Shown: positions 9,359 to 18,848, numbered from the stretch's first letter. The stretch: 53,880 nucleotides of DNA from Clostridia bacterium (GCA_017942005.1 JAGAVJ010000056.1:1-53880), one strand, 5' to 3'. The notes: generated from the sequence alone by a model not told the origin. Program-made: numbers and translations.

Positions 9359-9976
9359 TCATTTCGCACGGTAAAACTTGATAGACAAGAACCATGAAAT
9401 AATGAAAAGAAGCGGAATTCCACATAAAACCAGTGGGAGAATGGATGGCAGTGCCGTTTGAGCGACTTCTTTGAAGTTGTTTTGCAAAAGGGAAAATCCC
9501 AAAGCAAATAATGGTCCGCATATAATATAATAGGCGATGCGTCCCCTTTCAATGCCGAACTTGATACAAAACGGAAAGTACAGTGTAGGCATGAGCAGGG
9601 AACATAAGTGCATAGCACTTATGGCAAAAATACAATCAGAAAAAATGCCGTTATGATATACAGTTTCGGAGAAAAACATTGCAATTGTCATGATCATGAA
9701 CAGGGACAGCTGTAAAATCAATTCAAAAAGATATTTTTCTGAAACGATTAACGCTTTGCTGCAAGGCAGAGTGCCGCTGTATTCGTTCCACCGCGTTTGT
9801 TCATCATTGTTTAAAAGGGATATGGGTATCAAGCCTATGGTCATAATGGAAAAGAAAAGATATGTTGCGTTTGAGGAATCCCATAAAAATGCAGCTATAA
9901 ATATGAGTTCCATTAGTAAATATAATTTAAAATTTTTAATTAGTACATAAAAATCTTTTAAAAACAAGCATTTCAT
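9359..9976 (-). CDS. ABC-2 type transporter permease
   Basis: A hydrophobic protein of 205 residues with about six predicted membrane helices and the MKxLxLKDFYxL start common in small ABC-2 permeases of Clostridia. Conserved-looking EYSGTLPCSKALIVSEKYL fits the cytosolic segment of the YtrC/BcrB-like group. It is the last gene of an operon with a YtrA-type GntR regulator and an ABC ATPase (97 bases upstream). The substrate is unknown; such operons often respond to cell-wall-active compounds. It ends convergently, 25 bases from the + strand propeller gene. Confidence 0.8.
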   Translation of the reverse strand: MKCLFLKDFYVLIKNFKLYLLMELIFIAAFLWDSSNATYLFFSIMTIGLIPISLLNNDEQTRWNEYSGTLPCSKALIVSEKYLFELILQLSLFMIMTIAMFFSETVYHNGIFSDCIFAISAMHLCSLLMPTLYFPFCIKFGIERGRIAYYIICGPLFALGFSLLQNNFKEVAQTALPSILPLVLCGIPLLFIISWFLSIKFYRAK

Positions 9977-10073
9977 ATATCATTGTACCTTTTTGTATAT
10001 GAGATACAGCATATACAAAGCATCCTTTCAATTATTTTATTTTGAATATACAAGCAGTGTAAAATTGGCAGTA

Positions 10074-10919
10074 TCAACATCTTGTCTGATTTGCCATGAT
10101 TACAAACAGTTCCTCAATAGATACCGGTTTCATGGAAAAACTGTTTGGAATTGCGTCCCGTTTTACAATAGCCTCCGTACCGTAGGGTGTGATATTCTGA
10201 TACAAGACAGCTGTTGGATTGAGTTCTGACAGCTGCTTTTCTGTACAGTGCACAGCAGCATATGCATTGCGCAGGATATCCTTTTCTTCAAAGAGCAGAA
10301 GCTTTCCGTGATGCAGAAACGCGATATAGTCGCACAGTTTTTCAAGATCACTGACAATGTGCGAGGATATCAGAATGGAATGATCTTCTTCACGTGTAAA
10401 TTCATAAAAAATGTTCAATACTTCATCCCGTACCACAGGATCTAATCCACTGGTTGCTTCATCGAGAATCAAAAGCTTGGGGTTATGTGACAGTGCAATG
10501 GCAATGCCGAGCTTCATTTTCATACCGCGTGAATAATTTTTGAATTCTTTTGTTTCCGGAATCTGGAACTTTTTCAAATACATACGGAAATCCGAATCAC
10601 ACCATTGACGAAAGATGCCTGCCATGACATGTCCCACCATTCGTGCGTTCAGGCAGCCGGGAATTCCTACTTCATCCAACACCACACCGACGTCCTCTTT
10701 GGCTAAGCAGATGTCCTTTGATGTTTCTTTCCCAAGCAATTTGATTGTACCGCTGTCTTTTTGCAATAGATCAAGAATGAGCTTGATTGTGGTGGATTTT
10801 CCGGCGCCATTTTCACCAATCAGTCCAAGAATACAGCCGCTTGGCAGGGTGAAACTGATATGATCCAATGTAAAATCTGTGTATTCTTTTGAAACGTTGT
10901 GTAGTTCAATTGCATTCAT
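10074..10919 (-). CDS. ABC transporter ATP-binding protein (YtrB-like)
   Basis: Nucleotide-binding subunit, 281 residues. Walker A is GENGAGKST, the signature region YSRGMKMKLGIAIAL replaces the classic LSGGQ, Walker B with the catalytic Glu is LLILDEATSGLD, and the switch His is in SSHIVSDL. The C-terminal domain is of the export-type ABC-2 class. The start overlaps the regulator stop by 4 bases (ATGA), so the two are translationally coupled. It energises the downstream permease. Confidence 0.93.
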   Translation of the reverse strand: MNAIELHNVSKEYTDFTLDHISFTLPSGCILGLIGENGAGKSTTIKLILDLLQKDSGTIKLLGKETSKDICLAKEDVGVVLDEVGIPGCLNARMVGHVMAGIFRQWCDSDFRMYLKKFQIPETKEFKNYSRGMKMKLGIAIALSHNPKLLILDEATSGLDPVVRDEVLNIFYEFTREEDHSILISSHIVSDLEKLCDYIAFLHHGKLLLFEEKDILRNAYAAVHCTEKQLSELNPTAVLYQNITPYGTEAIVKRDAIPNSFSMKPVSIEELFVIMANQTRC

Positions 10920-11293
10920 TTGTTTTCCTCCAATGCAAATTGCAGCATTTCTGCAAGCTCATGATGACTTAACCCACACAGCTTTGCAAGCTGCACAATC
11001 TGATCAATGTGCTCCTCAATTTTTCTCAGGTTTTCCTCACGGAGCAGTTCTGTGTTTTTGGGCGCAACATAACAGCCTTTTGCTTGAATCGTGTAAATAA
11101 ATCCGTCTTTCTCCAATTCCTCATAGGCACGTTTCGTTGTGATAAAACTGATTTTTAAATCTTTTGCCAGTGTACGGATAGACGGCAGTGCGTCATTTTC
11201 GTGAAGCTCGCCTACGATGATTTGATTTTTGATTTGTGTATAAATTTGTTCATAAATTGGCGCAGTACTCTGATTGTCAAGATATAGATGCAA
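10916..11293 (-). CDS. GntR-family regulator (YtrA type)
   Basis: A short GntR repressor of 125 residues with an N-terminal winged helix (SAPIYEQIYTQIKNQI, LPSIRTLAKDLKIS, EELEKDGFI) and a small C-terminal dimerisation helix, as in the YtrA subfamily. The start codon appears to be TTG (11293), placed well behind the RBS GGAGG. It probably represses its own operon through the palindrome that overlaps the promoter. It is the first gene of the regulator-ATPase-permease operon. Confidence 0.9.
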   Translation of the reverse strand: MHLYLDNQSTAPIYEQIYTQIKNQIIVGELHENDALPSIRTLAKDLKISFITTKRAYEELEKDGFIYTIQAKGCYVAPKNTELLREENLRKIEEHIDQIVQLAKLCGLSHHELAEMLQFALEENK

Positions 11294-11307
11294 TATAACA
11301 CCTCCAA

Positions 11308-11332
11308 ACTGTATATATTAATTATACACAGT
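11308..11332 (-). promoter_or_regulatory. Operator palindrome overlapping the promoter
   Basis: A 25-bp inverted repeat with arms ACTGTATATA and TATACACAGT around an AT-rich centre covers the -10 box. The position suits autorepression by the adjacent YtrA-type regulator. Confidence 0.75.
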
Positions 11333-11349
11333 AATATCAGTATTGTCAA
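11321..11349 (-). promoter_or_regulatory. Promoter of the GntR/ABC operon
   Basis: On the minus strand: TTGACA (11344-11349), a 17-base spacer, then TATAAT (11321-11326). Both boxes match consensus and the -10 lies inside the operator. Confidence 0.88.
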
Positions 11350-11376
11350 GGGAATTCATAAAAAATTAAAGAAAAA

Positions 11377-11410
11377 GGGGCTGTTGCAAGTTGAAAACTT
11401 GCAACAACCC
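11377..11410. terminator. GGGCTGTTGCAAG-type hairpin (dispersed family)
   Basis: An imperfect inverted repeat of about 15-bp arms (GGGGCTGTTGCAAGTT and its complement). One of seven related hairpins at gene boundaries in this window. It probably acts as a terminator or mRNA 3' end structure. Confidence 0.6.
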
Positions 11411-11414
11411 GGAA

Positions 11415-11515
11415 GACTGTAGTTTAACCCACAAAAACTTTTTTAACAAATACATAGTTTAAAGTTTTTTGAAAAGGGTTTTGGGAAAAACTTTTTTCTA
11501 AAAAAGTTTTCCCCA
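11415..11515 (-). repeat. Dispersed intergenic repeat B (minus orientation)
   Basis: Read on the minus strand it begins GGGGAAAACTTTTTT and continues through a CCCTTTTCAAAAAACTT segment. The same order occurs on the plus strand at about 33.75, 38.03 and 41.78 kb. The A/T-rich inverted segments could form a hairpin. Confidence 0.65.
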
Positions 11516-11539
11516 TAAAACCATTGAACTCACGCTGAT

Positions 11540-13474
11540 TTATGTCAGCAAAAGAATGACAGGCGTCAGTGGGGCGCAGGGAATATCCAATGTCAATGTT
11601 CCGTCTGTTTCGCCGAATGGAACCGTTCGATAACTGCCATCCGGCATCAATGCTTCGATTGTATGTACCGGTCTGTCAGAGACAAGTGTCAGGTTGTCGA
11701 TGGGGTCCATACCGAGATTGAATACCGCACAGAAGCGTCTGCCGTCCTCTACATCGGCGGCGCGGAAATAAAGCTCCGCATCGTCAGGACAATACAGGGG
11801 AAGCTCTCCTGCCATCTGCATCATGGTAATCAGCTGCTGCTTGCGGCTATAGTTTAAAAAGCTGAACGCATCCGTCAGATTGTAGTTGGTTGCAGGTGTA
11901 CCGCAGAAGACAAATGCAGTTCCGCCGCGCGGGTTATGATAAATGGTAGAACCCGGGAACAAACGCTCATAATGGACACGGTCAACCGAATGGTAAACGG
12001 TGGAATGTTCGATGACACGGTCATTTTGCAAAATCAGTGCTTTGCAGCCAACCTGTACGCTGCATTCATTGTTCCGGAATGGCAGTATTTCAAGACTGGG
12101 CTGCTTTCCGTTCCATTCTTTGACGTCGACACCGATATCATCGCCAAATCCGCGGGCAATCAATCGTTCCGCCGTGTTGGATGCAAGGAAGACGGGACCG
12201 GATAATACCGTTTTCAGCTGTTCATCGTCAAAGACCATATCTCCGTTTCCTTCCAGACAAACGATGCCATGCGGTTTTGCCGAGAAAAAGAAGGGAAGTC
12301 CCATGCGTTCCAGCACGCAGGACGACCAGCCATTAAGACCGGTCTGCGCTTTGCGCAGGTCAAAGCAGGGGGTATCTGTAACAGGAATGCAGCAGCCGCG
12401 GTGGGAGAGATGCGGTACAATGGATGCAAGCTCCTCATAGAAACCGCGGTATTTACCGAGCACACGGCGATATGCGGCGCCGCTTTCCGGCTCATATGCA
12501 TTCAGACGTGTAATCCAGTGTTTTGCGCCGCGTGCGCCTTCTAAAATCGTTCCGGTGAAATGGGTATGCAGGGACATCGCAGAGGTGCTGTAGCGGTTCT
12601 GCGGACAGGTATCGGTTTCTGCTAAGATGACGTCGACTTTGTCTTTCAGCTTGGCAATGGATTGTGCCGCACGGTAGAAAACATCGCTGAAATGATGGTT
12701 GGAAGGGGTGGTATAGTGTCCGTTGTTGAGACGCACCACGCGTGGATTTCCTTCTCCTGCCAGAATCTCTGCAATTTCAGCGGCACATTCCACATCGTTT
12801 CCGACGCAGCAGAAGGAAGCCGGGAGCGCAGGATTCACCTCATCCATGCCTTCCCGCATCAGACGTGCACAGCCAATCAGCGCATCTTCCTGTGTTTCGA
12901 TAAAGATTTGATTCGCGCGGTCGCCCACGGCATCGTTTTGATGAAGCATGGACCAGATTTCCTCGCGTGTAAAGGTACCGTTTCCCCAAAGCGTATTGAA
13001 TCTTTTGACATGCAGAGGGCAGCCGCAGCCAAAGGAACGCACCGACATCAACCGGAAGTCGTCGTCCAGCATGACGGTATCCGGCTTATGCTCGGCGATT
13101 ACTTTGAAAATATGTTTTGCATACGCGCGGAATCCTTCATCCAAAGGACAGACAATGCGCGGGGTTTCTCCGTTATTGATACCGGTGTACTGCTGATAGG
13201 GGAACATTTCGGAAAGGACCCATCCATGTCCGATGGTTGCCTGTACCAGGATGCCGCTTCCCAGTCCCATTTCTGCAAGACGGTCACGAAACCGGTCGTA
13301 TTTTTCGCACAGAACGCCGACCTTATCGACTGGAGGATTGCCTTCCGGTACCAAGGTCATTTTAAACAGCGCACATGTCGCGGTACCGTTTTCATATTGT
13401 CTGCGGATATCCTCACAAATTTCCTCGAGATGATCGGTATCCAGCGGCATAATCGTATAATTTTGTAATTTCAT
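11540..13474 (-). CDS. Glycoside-hydrolase-like protein (possible GH42-like TIM barrel)
   Basis: A large protein of 644 residues. The first half looks like a TIM-barrel glycosidase: alternating strands such as LVQATIGHGW, DTVMLDDDFRL, VVRLNNGHY and VILAETDTCP. The DDD and AETD acidic residues sit where catalytic acids could lie. The middle part (SGPVFLASNTAERLIARGFGDDIG) resembles the trimerisation-like domain of GH42/beta-galactosidase relatives. The C-terminus is a beta domain with PVILLLT. No signal peptide is seen. I cannot assign a family firmly. It has its own strong promoter. Confidence 0.55.
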   Translation of the reverse strand: MKLQNYTIMPLDTDHLEEICEDIRRQYENGTATCALFKMTLVPEGNPPVDKVGVLCEKYDRFRDRLAEMGLGSGILVQATIGHGWVLSEMFPYQQYTGINNGETPRIVCPLDEGFRAYAKHIFKVIAEHKPDTVMLDDDFRLMSVRSFGCGCPLHVKRFNTLWGNGTFTREEIWSMLHQNDAVGDRANQIFIETQEDALIGCARLMREGMDEVNPALPASFCCVGNDVECAAEIAEILAGEGNPRVVRLNNGHYTTPSNHHFSDVFYRAAQSIAKLKDKVDVILAETDTCPQNRYSTSAMSLHTHFTGTILEGARGAKHWITRLNAYEPESGAAYRRVLGKYRGFYEELASIVPHLSHRGCCIPVTDTPCFDLRKAQTGLNGWSSCVLERMGLPFFFSAKPHGIVCLEGNGDMVFDDEQLKTVLSGPVFLASNTAERLIARGFGDDIGVDVKEWNGKQPSLEILPFRNNECSVQVGCKALILQNDRVIEHSTVYHSVDRVHYERLFPGSTIYHNPRGGTAFVFCGTPATNYNLTDAFSFLNYSRKQQLITMMQMAGELPLYCPDDAELYFRAADVEDGRRFCAVFNLGMDPIDNLTLVSDRPVHTIEALMPDGSYRTVPFGETDGTLTLDIPCAPLTPVILLLT

Positions 13475-13512
13475 TGGTTATATTCCTTTCGGGGCGATAC
13501 GATTTTATGTTC

Positions 13513-13541
13513 ATTATAACAGAAAACGCAGGAGATGTCAA
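13513..13541 (-). promoter_or_regulatory. Promoter of the GH42-like gene
   Basis: Minus strand TTGACA (13536-13541), a 17-base spacer and TATAAT (13513-13518), about 40 bases before the start codon. Confidence 0.88.
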
Positions 13542-13612
13542 GTATTGCGAAGAATAAAAAGAAAAAGAAGTGCCGCTTGTTTTGACACTCCTTTTATCAA
13601 TGTGTATCTGTG

Positions 13613-14710
13613 TTATACGTTGAAGCGGAACAAAACGATATCGCCGTCCTTCATGACGTACTCTTTTCCTTCCAAGCGCACCATGCCTTTTTCCTTTGCA
13701 GCTGTCATGGAAAAATCAACCTTTGCAAGATCATCGAAGTTGATTACTTCAGCACGGATAAAACCGCGTTCAAAGTCGGTATGAATTTTACCGGCTGCCT
13801 GCGGTGCGCGGGTGCCGTTGACAATGGTCCATGCACGGCATTCGTCCGATCCGGCCGTTAAAAAGCTGATCAGACCGAGCAGGGAATAGCTTTCTTTGAT
13901 CAGTCTGTCAAGACCGCTTTCCGCGATGCCGAGATCTTCAAGAAATGCCGCTTTGTCTTCTGCGGGAAGCTGTGCGATTTCCGCTTCAATCGAAGCACAG
14001 ATTGGCAGAATGCCGGAATGCTCCTCCTCTGCGTATGCCTTCAGCTTCTGGTAGTATTCATTGTCGGAAAGATCGGAACCGACGGCATCCTCTGCAATGT
14101 TGGCTGCATAAATGACTGATTTCATCGTTAAAAGCGGAACATCGGCGAGATATGCGCGTTCGTCGTCGGTCAGCTCCAGCGTCCGTGCGGTCTTGCCGTC
14201 TGCCAGCGTTGCATGTATCCGGTTGAGCACCTCAAGCTCTGCTGCAAGTGTTTTATCGCCTTTCATGGCTTTTGTGACACGGTCAATACGGCGGTCAAGC
14301 AGTTCAAGGTCGGAGAGAATCAGCTCCATATTGATGATTTCCACGTCGGAAATCGGATCAATTCTGCCTTCTACATGAATGATATTAGAATCTTCAAAGC
14401 AGCGGACGACATGAATGACGGCGTCTACCTCGCGAATATGCGAAAGGAACTTATTGCCCAGTCCTTCTCCCTGTGCAGCGCCTTTGACCAGTCCTGCGAT
14501 ATCGACGAATTCAATGACAGCAGGTGTTTTTTTATTCGGATGATGTATTTCTGCCAGTTTATCGAGCCGCGCATCCGGAACAGCGACAATTCCGACATTG
14601 GGTTCGATGGTGCAGAAGGGATAATTCGCACATTCTGCGCCTGCATTGGTAATTGCATTAAACAAAGTAGACTTGCCGACATTCGGCAGTCCGACGAGAC
14701 CGAGTTTCAT
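13613..14710 (-). CDS. ychF: Redox-regulated/ribosome-binding GTPase-ATPase YchF
   Basis: A cytoplasmic OBG-family P-loop NTPase of 365 residues, the standard length. G1 is GLPNVGKST near residue 7, G3 is DIAGLVKGA, and a coiled-coil insert lies in the middle. The C-terminal TGS-like domain runs from [21 protein letters not shown] onward and ends [13 protein letters not shown]. YchF proteins bind ribosomes and prefer ATP over GTP. The RBS AAAGGA precedes the ATG at 14710. No clear operon partner. Confidence 0.95.
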   Translation of the reverse strand: MKLGLVGLPNVGKSTLFNAITNAGAECANYPFCTIEPNVGIVAVPDARLDKLAEIHHPNKKTPAVIEFVDIAGLVKGAAQGEGLGNKFLSHIREVDAVIHVVRCFEDSNIIHVEGRIDPISDVEIINMELILSDLELLDRRIDRVTKAMKGDKTLAAELEVLNRIHATLADGKTARTLELTDDERAYLADVPLLTMKSVIYAANIAEDAVGSDLSDNEYYQKLKAYAEEEHSGILPICASIEAEIAQLPAEDKAAFLEDLGIAESGLDRLIKESYSLLGLISFLTAGSDECRAWTIVNGTRAPQAAGKIHTDFERGFIRAEVINFDDLAKVDFSMTAAKEKGMVRLEGKEYVMKDGDIVLFRFNV

Positions 14711-14764
14711 TGGAAAAATCCTTTCAAAGAATAACGTTTGTCATACTATGTAACTAAAAGCAAG

Positions 14765-14876
14765 ATGTCTTTCCCCTCCCGCCTATAGGCGAGAGGAGTC
14801 ACTTACTTTTTCCGGTGGCGGTACAATCTGCCATCGGAACGTTGAATGACGGGGCGATGTCGCCCCTTATTGGAAA
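14765..14876. repeat. Multi-hairpin intergenic repeat (family A copy)
   Basis: Three adjacent inverted repeats: CCCGCCTATAGGCGAG near 14777, a CCGGTGGC/GCCATCGG pair near 14811-14838, and GGGGCGATGTCGCCCC near 14851. The last is embedded in GTTGAATGACGGGGCG, which recurs at 111 and 35158. It lies between the divergent ends of ychF upstream DNA and the relQ-like gene end. Confidence 0.65.
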
Positions 14877-14948
14877 ATATTATATCATATTTCCAATAAA
14901 AAAGCAAGGTGTTTTTACTGATTTTGCTGTTTTCTCTGGAATTTTCCC

Positions 14949-15749
14949 TTATATGTTCATGTCAATACGGCTGATTTTATCGAAAAGGATATCTTCATCG
15001 GTCGGCGCATCGGCAGTTGCTTCAATTTGCTGCCTTATGGACAGCATTTTTTCATCCGTCTGACTAATGATGTCAGAACAATTCCGCAGTTCCTCTGTGA
15101 TCTTTTCCTGATTTGGAATATCCTGTTTATATTTCAGCTGATGTTCAAGGCTTGCCCAGAAATCCATGGCAATGGTACGAATCTGTACTTCCACCTTCAT
15201 ATTCTTTTTATGATCGGCAAAGAAAACCGGAACTTCCACAATCAGGTGCAGGGAACGGTAGCCATTGCTTTTCGGATTGGCAATATAGTCCTTTTTGGTA
15301 ATCAGCGTGATGTCGTCCTGTTTTAAGAGGGATTCCGCGATTAAATAAATATCATCGATGTAAGAACAGATGATGCGGACACCAGCGACGTCATGAATGT
15401 ATTCTTCGATATTTTCTCTTGACAGTGTGAGATTATGCCGTGCCAGCTTTTCAGAAATGCTTTTGGTCGATTTTAACCGTGTAGAAATTGCAGAAATGGG
15501 GTTTCTGTAATACCGAACCTTGAATTCGGTATTGAGTATTTCAAATTTTGTTTCAATTTCCCGGATCGCACAGGAATACATCATCATCAAATCTTTATAA
15601 TCCACGATGGTTTCCATAAAATGTTTTGTTTGGAGGATGACGGCTTCCCTTGCAGCAATCGGCATGGTCGTCAGACCGACTTCTACGGCGTTGTAAAGAC
15701 GGTCGGAGAGGGTGCGGTTGTTATCATCAATAATGTTTGTATGTTCCAT
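14949..15749 (-). CDS. Small alarmone synthetase (RelA/SpoT domain, RelQ type)
   Basis: A GTP pyrophosphokinase-like protein of 266 residues with only the synthetase domain and no hydrolase or regulatory domains, as in RelQ/YjbM. Family features: the Arg/Lys-rich start of the domain (YYRNPISAISTRLKSTKSISEKL), DVAGVRIICSYIDDIY, PKSNGYRSLHLIVEVPVF and EVQIRTIAMDFWASLEHQLKYK. It is expected to make (p)ppGpp from ATP and GDP/GTP under stress. It is monocistronic, with a weak TTCAAT-N17-TATAAT promoter upstream. Confidence 0.9.
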   Translation of the reverse strand: MEHTNIIDDNNRTLSDRLYNAVEVGLTTMPIAAREAVILQTKHFMETIVDYKDLMMMYSCAIREIETKFEILNTEFKVRYYRNPISAISTRLKSTKSISEKLARHNLTLSRENIEEYIHDVAGVRIICSYIDDIYLIAESLLKQDDITLITKKDYIANPKSNGYRSLHLIVEVPVFFADHKKNMKVEVQIRTIAMDFWASLEHQLKYKQDIPNQEKITEELRNCSDIISQTDEKMLSIRQQIEATADAPTDEDILFDKISRIDMNI

Positions 15750-15831
15750 TTTTTCTTTCAGTTTATGTGGTGTTTTTTTGTATGTGATATGGTATTTACT
15801 GCTGTAAAGGTGTAAAGGATATCTTATCTAA

Positions 15832-15860
15832 ATTATAACATAAAAATATGGGGGATTGAA
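15832..15860 (-). promoter_or_regulatory. Probable promoter of the relQ-like gene
   Basis: Minus strand TTCAAT (15855-15860), a 17-base spacer and TATAAT (15832-15837). The -10 is perfect and the -35 is weak. Confidence 0.6.
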
Positions 15861-15922
15861 TAAGAATTTGTAGCGTTTTTGTTAAAGCTTATCAGAATAA
15901 TCGTATCTATTTTGTATACAAA

Positions 15923-15955
15923 GGGGCTGCTGCAAGTTAAAAAATTGCAACAGCC
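15923..15955. terminator. GGGCTGCTGCAAG-type hairpin
   Basis: GGGCTGCTGCAA pairs with TTGCAACAGCCC across a short A-rich loop. It sits just after the GNAT gene end (minus strand), fitting a terminator. Confidence 0.65.
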
Positions 15956-15994
15956 CGTTCATAAAAATATGATATTGTAAAACTGCAAAACCAC

Positions 15995-16486
15995 TCAATT
16001 GAATGATAACTCTTTCTCCATGTAACCGCAGGTAAAGGGAAAGAAATCGAATTTTTTTGTTGTGGTATGAATAAACCCAAAGCGTTCATACCACTTGCGC
16101 AGCACGTTGTTTTCTTCTACAATGCCGATATGCATGACGTTACAATGCAGTTCTTTTGCGGTATTGCAGGCGTGGAAGAGCAGCGTCTGTCCGATTTTTT
16201 TGTGACGGAATTCCGGGAGTACACATAAATTGTTCAATTCACAGGCATTGTTGTCCCCGATAAGCAAAGAATAGTAGCCGACAAGCTGATCATTGTCATA
16301 ATATCCGTACATCGGTCGGTGCTCTTTATTTAAATGCCAGGTTAACCGTTCCTCTGTTGTAGAGAATGCCGTAAATCTCGGCGCATTTTCTTCTGTGAAT
16401 CCAAAGGCATCTGCAACCGTGGAAAAGCTTTTGCGAATGACAGCGACACATGCGGGAATTTCACAGGGTGAGATGTGTTTGATCAT
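15995..16486 (-). CDS. GNAT-family N-acetyltransferase
   Basis: 163 residues with the GNAT core: the strand LVGYYSLLIGD, then CELNNLCVLPEFRHKKIGQTLLFHAC, which contains the acetyl-CoA pyrophosphate loop (RHKKIGQ). The C-terminal NVLRKWYERFGFIHTTTKKFDFFPF is typical of small-molecule acetyltransferases. The substrate is unknown. The gene lies 27 bases downstream of the Tam-like methyltransferase on the same strand and probably shares its transcript. A dispersed hairpin follows. Confidence 0.88.
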   Translation of the reverse strand: MIKHISPCEIPACVAVIRKSFSTVADAFGFTEENAPRFTAFSTTEERLTWHLNKEHRPMYGYYDNDQLVGYYSLLIGDNNACELNNLCVLPEFRHKKIGQTLLFHACNTAKELHCNVMHIGIVEENNVLRKWYERFGFIHTTTKKFDFFPFTCGYMEKELSFN

Positions 16487-16513
16487 AATAAAACATCCTC
16501 TTTTTATTTCATG

Positions 16514-17302
16514 TCAAATGGATGAATGGGGGGCAGACCGCACCGCCGTAAAGAAAAATCGTCTGAATTTAAAGATAATTTCACCGTTTTCCTGTTTTTT
16601 ATAAGCATGCGAAGCTTTTTCTGCGATTTCGCTTAAGAACAGCTGTTGATCTGCTTCATTTAGCGCATGCAGATAGGGTCTGAGTCTGGAGCCTTTGATC
16701 CAATCGATCATGGAATCAATCGAAGGCATATTGTGATAATACACAGTTTCCCACACATCAAATTGGGAGGTCAAGGATGATAGAATATCAAAATAATCCT
16801 CGCATGTCAGCGTCTTCATTTCTTCTATTGGCACAGAAGCAAACTTCCATTTTTCTTCACATACCACATCATTGACAATTTGAAACAACATTTCCTTTTC
16901 ATTCATTGGGATTTGAACTGCCAAAACACCGTTTTCATTTAATTTCTCAAACAAAGCGGGCAGTAACGTTTTGTGATCGGGTACCCATTGCAGACATGCG
17001 TTTGAAAAAATGATATCGAATTTTCCGAGATTTTGACTGTGATCTGTGATATCCGAAATTTGGAACGTGATGTCCGGATAGGTCTCCTTTGCCTTTGCAA
17101 TCATATTTTCAGAATTGTCGATCCCAAGGACTTCTGCATCCGGGAAAAAATCCTTTAACACTTTGGTACTGTTGCCCGGACCGCAGCCAATATCCAGAAT
17201 GCTGTGAGGATGCTGGATGCAAATCCGTTTCACTAAATCGATAGACGGTTGGGTTCTTTGGTTTTTAAATTTTAAATACAGTTCTGAATTCCATTCTGCC
17301 AT
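16514..17302 (-). CDS. Class I SAM methyltransferase, trans-aconitate methyltransferase-like
   Basis: 262 residues. The SAM-binding motif I is ILDIGCGPGNSTKVL, followed by VLGIDNSENMI and FDIIFSNACLQWVPDH. The start (WNSELYLKFKNQRTQPSIDL) and the LQWVPDH segment strongly resemble Tam, which methylates trans-aconitate. The specific substrate is inferred from similarity alone. The RBS AAAGGAG precedes the ATG at 17302. Probably co-transcribed with the GNAT gene. Confidence 0.85.
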   Translation of the reverse strand: MAEWNSELYLKFKNQRTQPSIDLVKRICIQHPHSILDIGCGPGNSTKVLKDFFPDAEVLGIDNSENMIAKAKETYPDITFQISDITDHSQNLGKFDIIFSNACLQWVPDHKTLLPALFEKLNENGVLAVQIPMNEKEMLFQIVNDVVCEEKWKFASVPIEEMKTLTCEDYFDILSSLTSQFDVWETVYYHNMPSIDSMIDWIKGSRLRPYLHALNEADQQLFLSEIAEKASHAYKKQENGEIIFKFRRFFFTAVRSAPHSSI

Positions 17303-17456
17303 AAATATGAAACTCCTTTCTTTCTGGAATATAAGTGTTCCTTTGATATTTGTGCTTGTCTGTAGGCAATTATGCTACAAAATTACAGTACAAGAGATGA
17401 TTGCAAAATATTCAACCGACACAACCTGCTGTTGAAAAAACTTAATTATGGGATGC

Positions 17457-17485
17457 TTGCTTTTGTTTTCTGGATATGATATAAT
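17457..17485 (+). promoter_or_regulatory. Promoter of the XRE-family regulator
   Basis: TTGCTT (17457-17462), a 17-base spacer and TATAAT (17480-17485). The transcript has a leader of about 135 nt. Confidence 0.8.
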
Positions 17486-17492
17486 AAAAACA

Positions 17493-17612
17493 TGGAAGGC
17501 GCCTCCAACAGTTTGAAAAGAAAATTTTCAAGAGAACCATTTTGATGGTTTCTCTTACCGTGAGTTTGCGACTTATGTCACAACTTTATAAAAGTTACGG
17601 TCATAAAAACGA
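17493..17612 (+). promoter_or_regulatory. Structured multi-hairpin leader
   Basis: Successive pairings are visible: TTGAAAA/TTTTCAA (about 17513-17530), GAGAACCAT/ATGGTTTCTC (17532-17556), TTGCGAC/GTCACAA with one mismatch (17565-17584) and AACTTT/AAAGTT (17582-17596), then ACGGTCATAAAAA before the RBS. The last two elements are shared with the prfC leader near 32.03 kb, suggesting a common regulatory leader. Confidence 0.5.
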
Positions 17613-17626
17613 AAGGATGATCAATC

Positions 17627-18718
17627 ATGAATCTTGGTTGCAGAATTCGTGAACTGCGTAAAGAACGAAATCTTACGCAGGAACGTTTGGCTGCCGCGCT
17701 GAACATTTCAGCGCAGGCAATATCAAAATGGGAAATGGGAATTTCTTACCCGGATATGTCAATGATTCCTGTGCTGGCAGGATTTTTTGGGGTTTCTCTG
17801 GATGCGCTTTTTGACTTTAATATTGAAAACGTTGAAAAAGAAATTGATAAAATCCGGTTGGAATTTAACCAGTATTTTTGGGATAACTTCGAGAAAGCGG
17901 AGCAAATTTTACTTGACGGTTTAAAATTATATCCTTCTTCTATACAGCTAAAAACAGATCTGCTTGAGTTGTATGCCTATCATGTGGATCGCGGTGATGA
18001 AATCATAAATAAAGCGTTTGCGCTTGGAAGTCAGATTATCTATGTTTCTCAGGATATCTTTTGCACCTGCCGTACAAAGGCAAATCTTATTCATATATAC
18101 GAATATTTGGAAAAGGAACGCAATCAAGACCATTATGAGGATATAAAAGAAATCATCGATTCACTTCCATATATATATCCATATATGCTACAGGATAAAA
18201 TGCGTCTTTCTGCTTCCTACATCAAAGGAGAAGAGGGAATGCGGGAAGCGCTAAATCTCAAAAATATCGAATGGCAGGAGTTTTTTATCGCTTGTGACAC
18301 CGTTGCACATCGTTATTTTACGCTTGGAGATTATGAAAATGCATTAGCTTCTTTTCAGGAAAGTGTGGATATTATCGAGCGATTTATGTATCCTGACAAA
18401 CAAGGCTATGATGCCTATCCCATTGGCGGTACGCACGCCAATCATGCGATTGCCGTTTTGGATATTGCTGCCTGCCTTTTTCGGCTTGGAAGAATAGAAA
18501 CTCTTGATGCGTTGATTGCCAAAGCAAAACATATTTATTTTGATGCGTATGAATCAATCCAGCTTTGGGATTATAACAAGCAAATACGCGAAATGGAAGA
18601 ATATTTTACAAAAGAGTATCATCAGAAAGGTCTTGATGAATACAAGCCGCTTGATCTGTCTGAGGTAGAAAAACGCTTCTTTGAAAAACGTATGGCTTCG
18701 GATCAGAGAGAGCAATAA
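17627..18718 (+). CDS. XRE-family transcriptional regulator with helical C-terminal domain
   Basis: 363 residues. The N-terminal 60 form a Cro/CI helix-turn-helix (IRELRKERNLTQERLAAALN, ISAQAISKWEMGISYPDM). The rest is helical and TPR-like (FTLGDYENALASFQESVDIIERF), resembling regulators that sense peptides or metabolites, but no peptide pheromone gene is visible nearby. The RBS GAAAGGATG lies just before the ATG. Target genes are unknown. Its leader resembles that of prfC. Confidence 0.85.
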   Translation: MNLGCRIRELRKERNLTQERLAAALNISAQAISKWEMGISYPDMSMIPVLAGFFGVSLDALFDFNIENVEKEIDKIRLEFNQYFWDNFEKAEQILLDGLKLYPSSIQLKTDLLELYAYHVDRGDEIINKAFALGSQIIYVSQDIFCTCRTKANLIHIYEYLEKERNQDHYEDIKEIIDSLPYIYPYMLQDKMRLSASYIKGEEGMREALNLKNIEWQEFFIACDTVAHRYFTLGDYENALASFQESVDIIERFMYPDKQGYDAYPIGGTHANHAIAVLDIAACLFRLGRIETLDALIAKAKHIYFDAYESIQLWDYNKQIREMEEYFTKEYHQKGLDEYKPLDLSEVEKRFFEKRMASDQREQ

Positions 18719-18848
18719 GCCGGATCAAAGAATCGATAAGATAACACCGTATCAAGTACACATCTGGATGAGAGCAACCGCTTGCATCCGGATGTGATTT
18801 GTTTTAGATGATAAAAAATTTTCCAACCCGTGATAAACAAAAAATCCG

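Noticed and set aside
12662..13468. 268-codon frame opposite the GH42-like gene
   Set aside because: Shadow of the 644-residue protein; no RBS and no recognisable domain.
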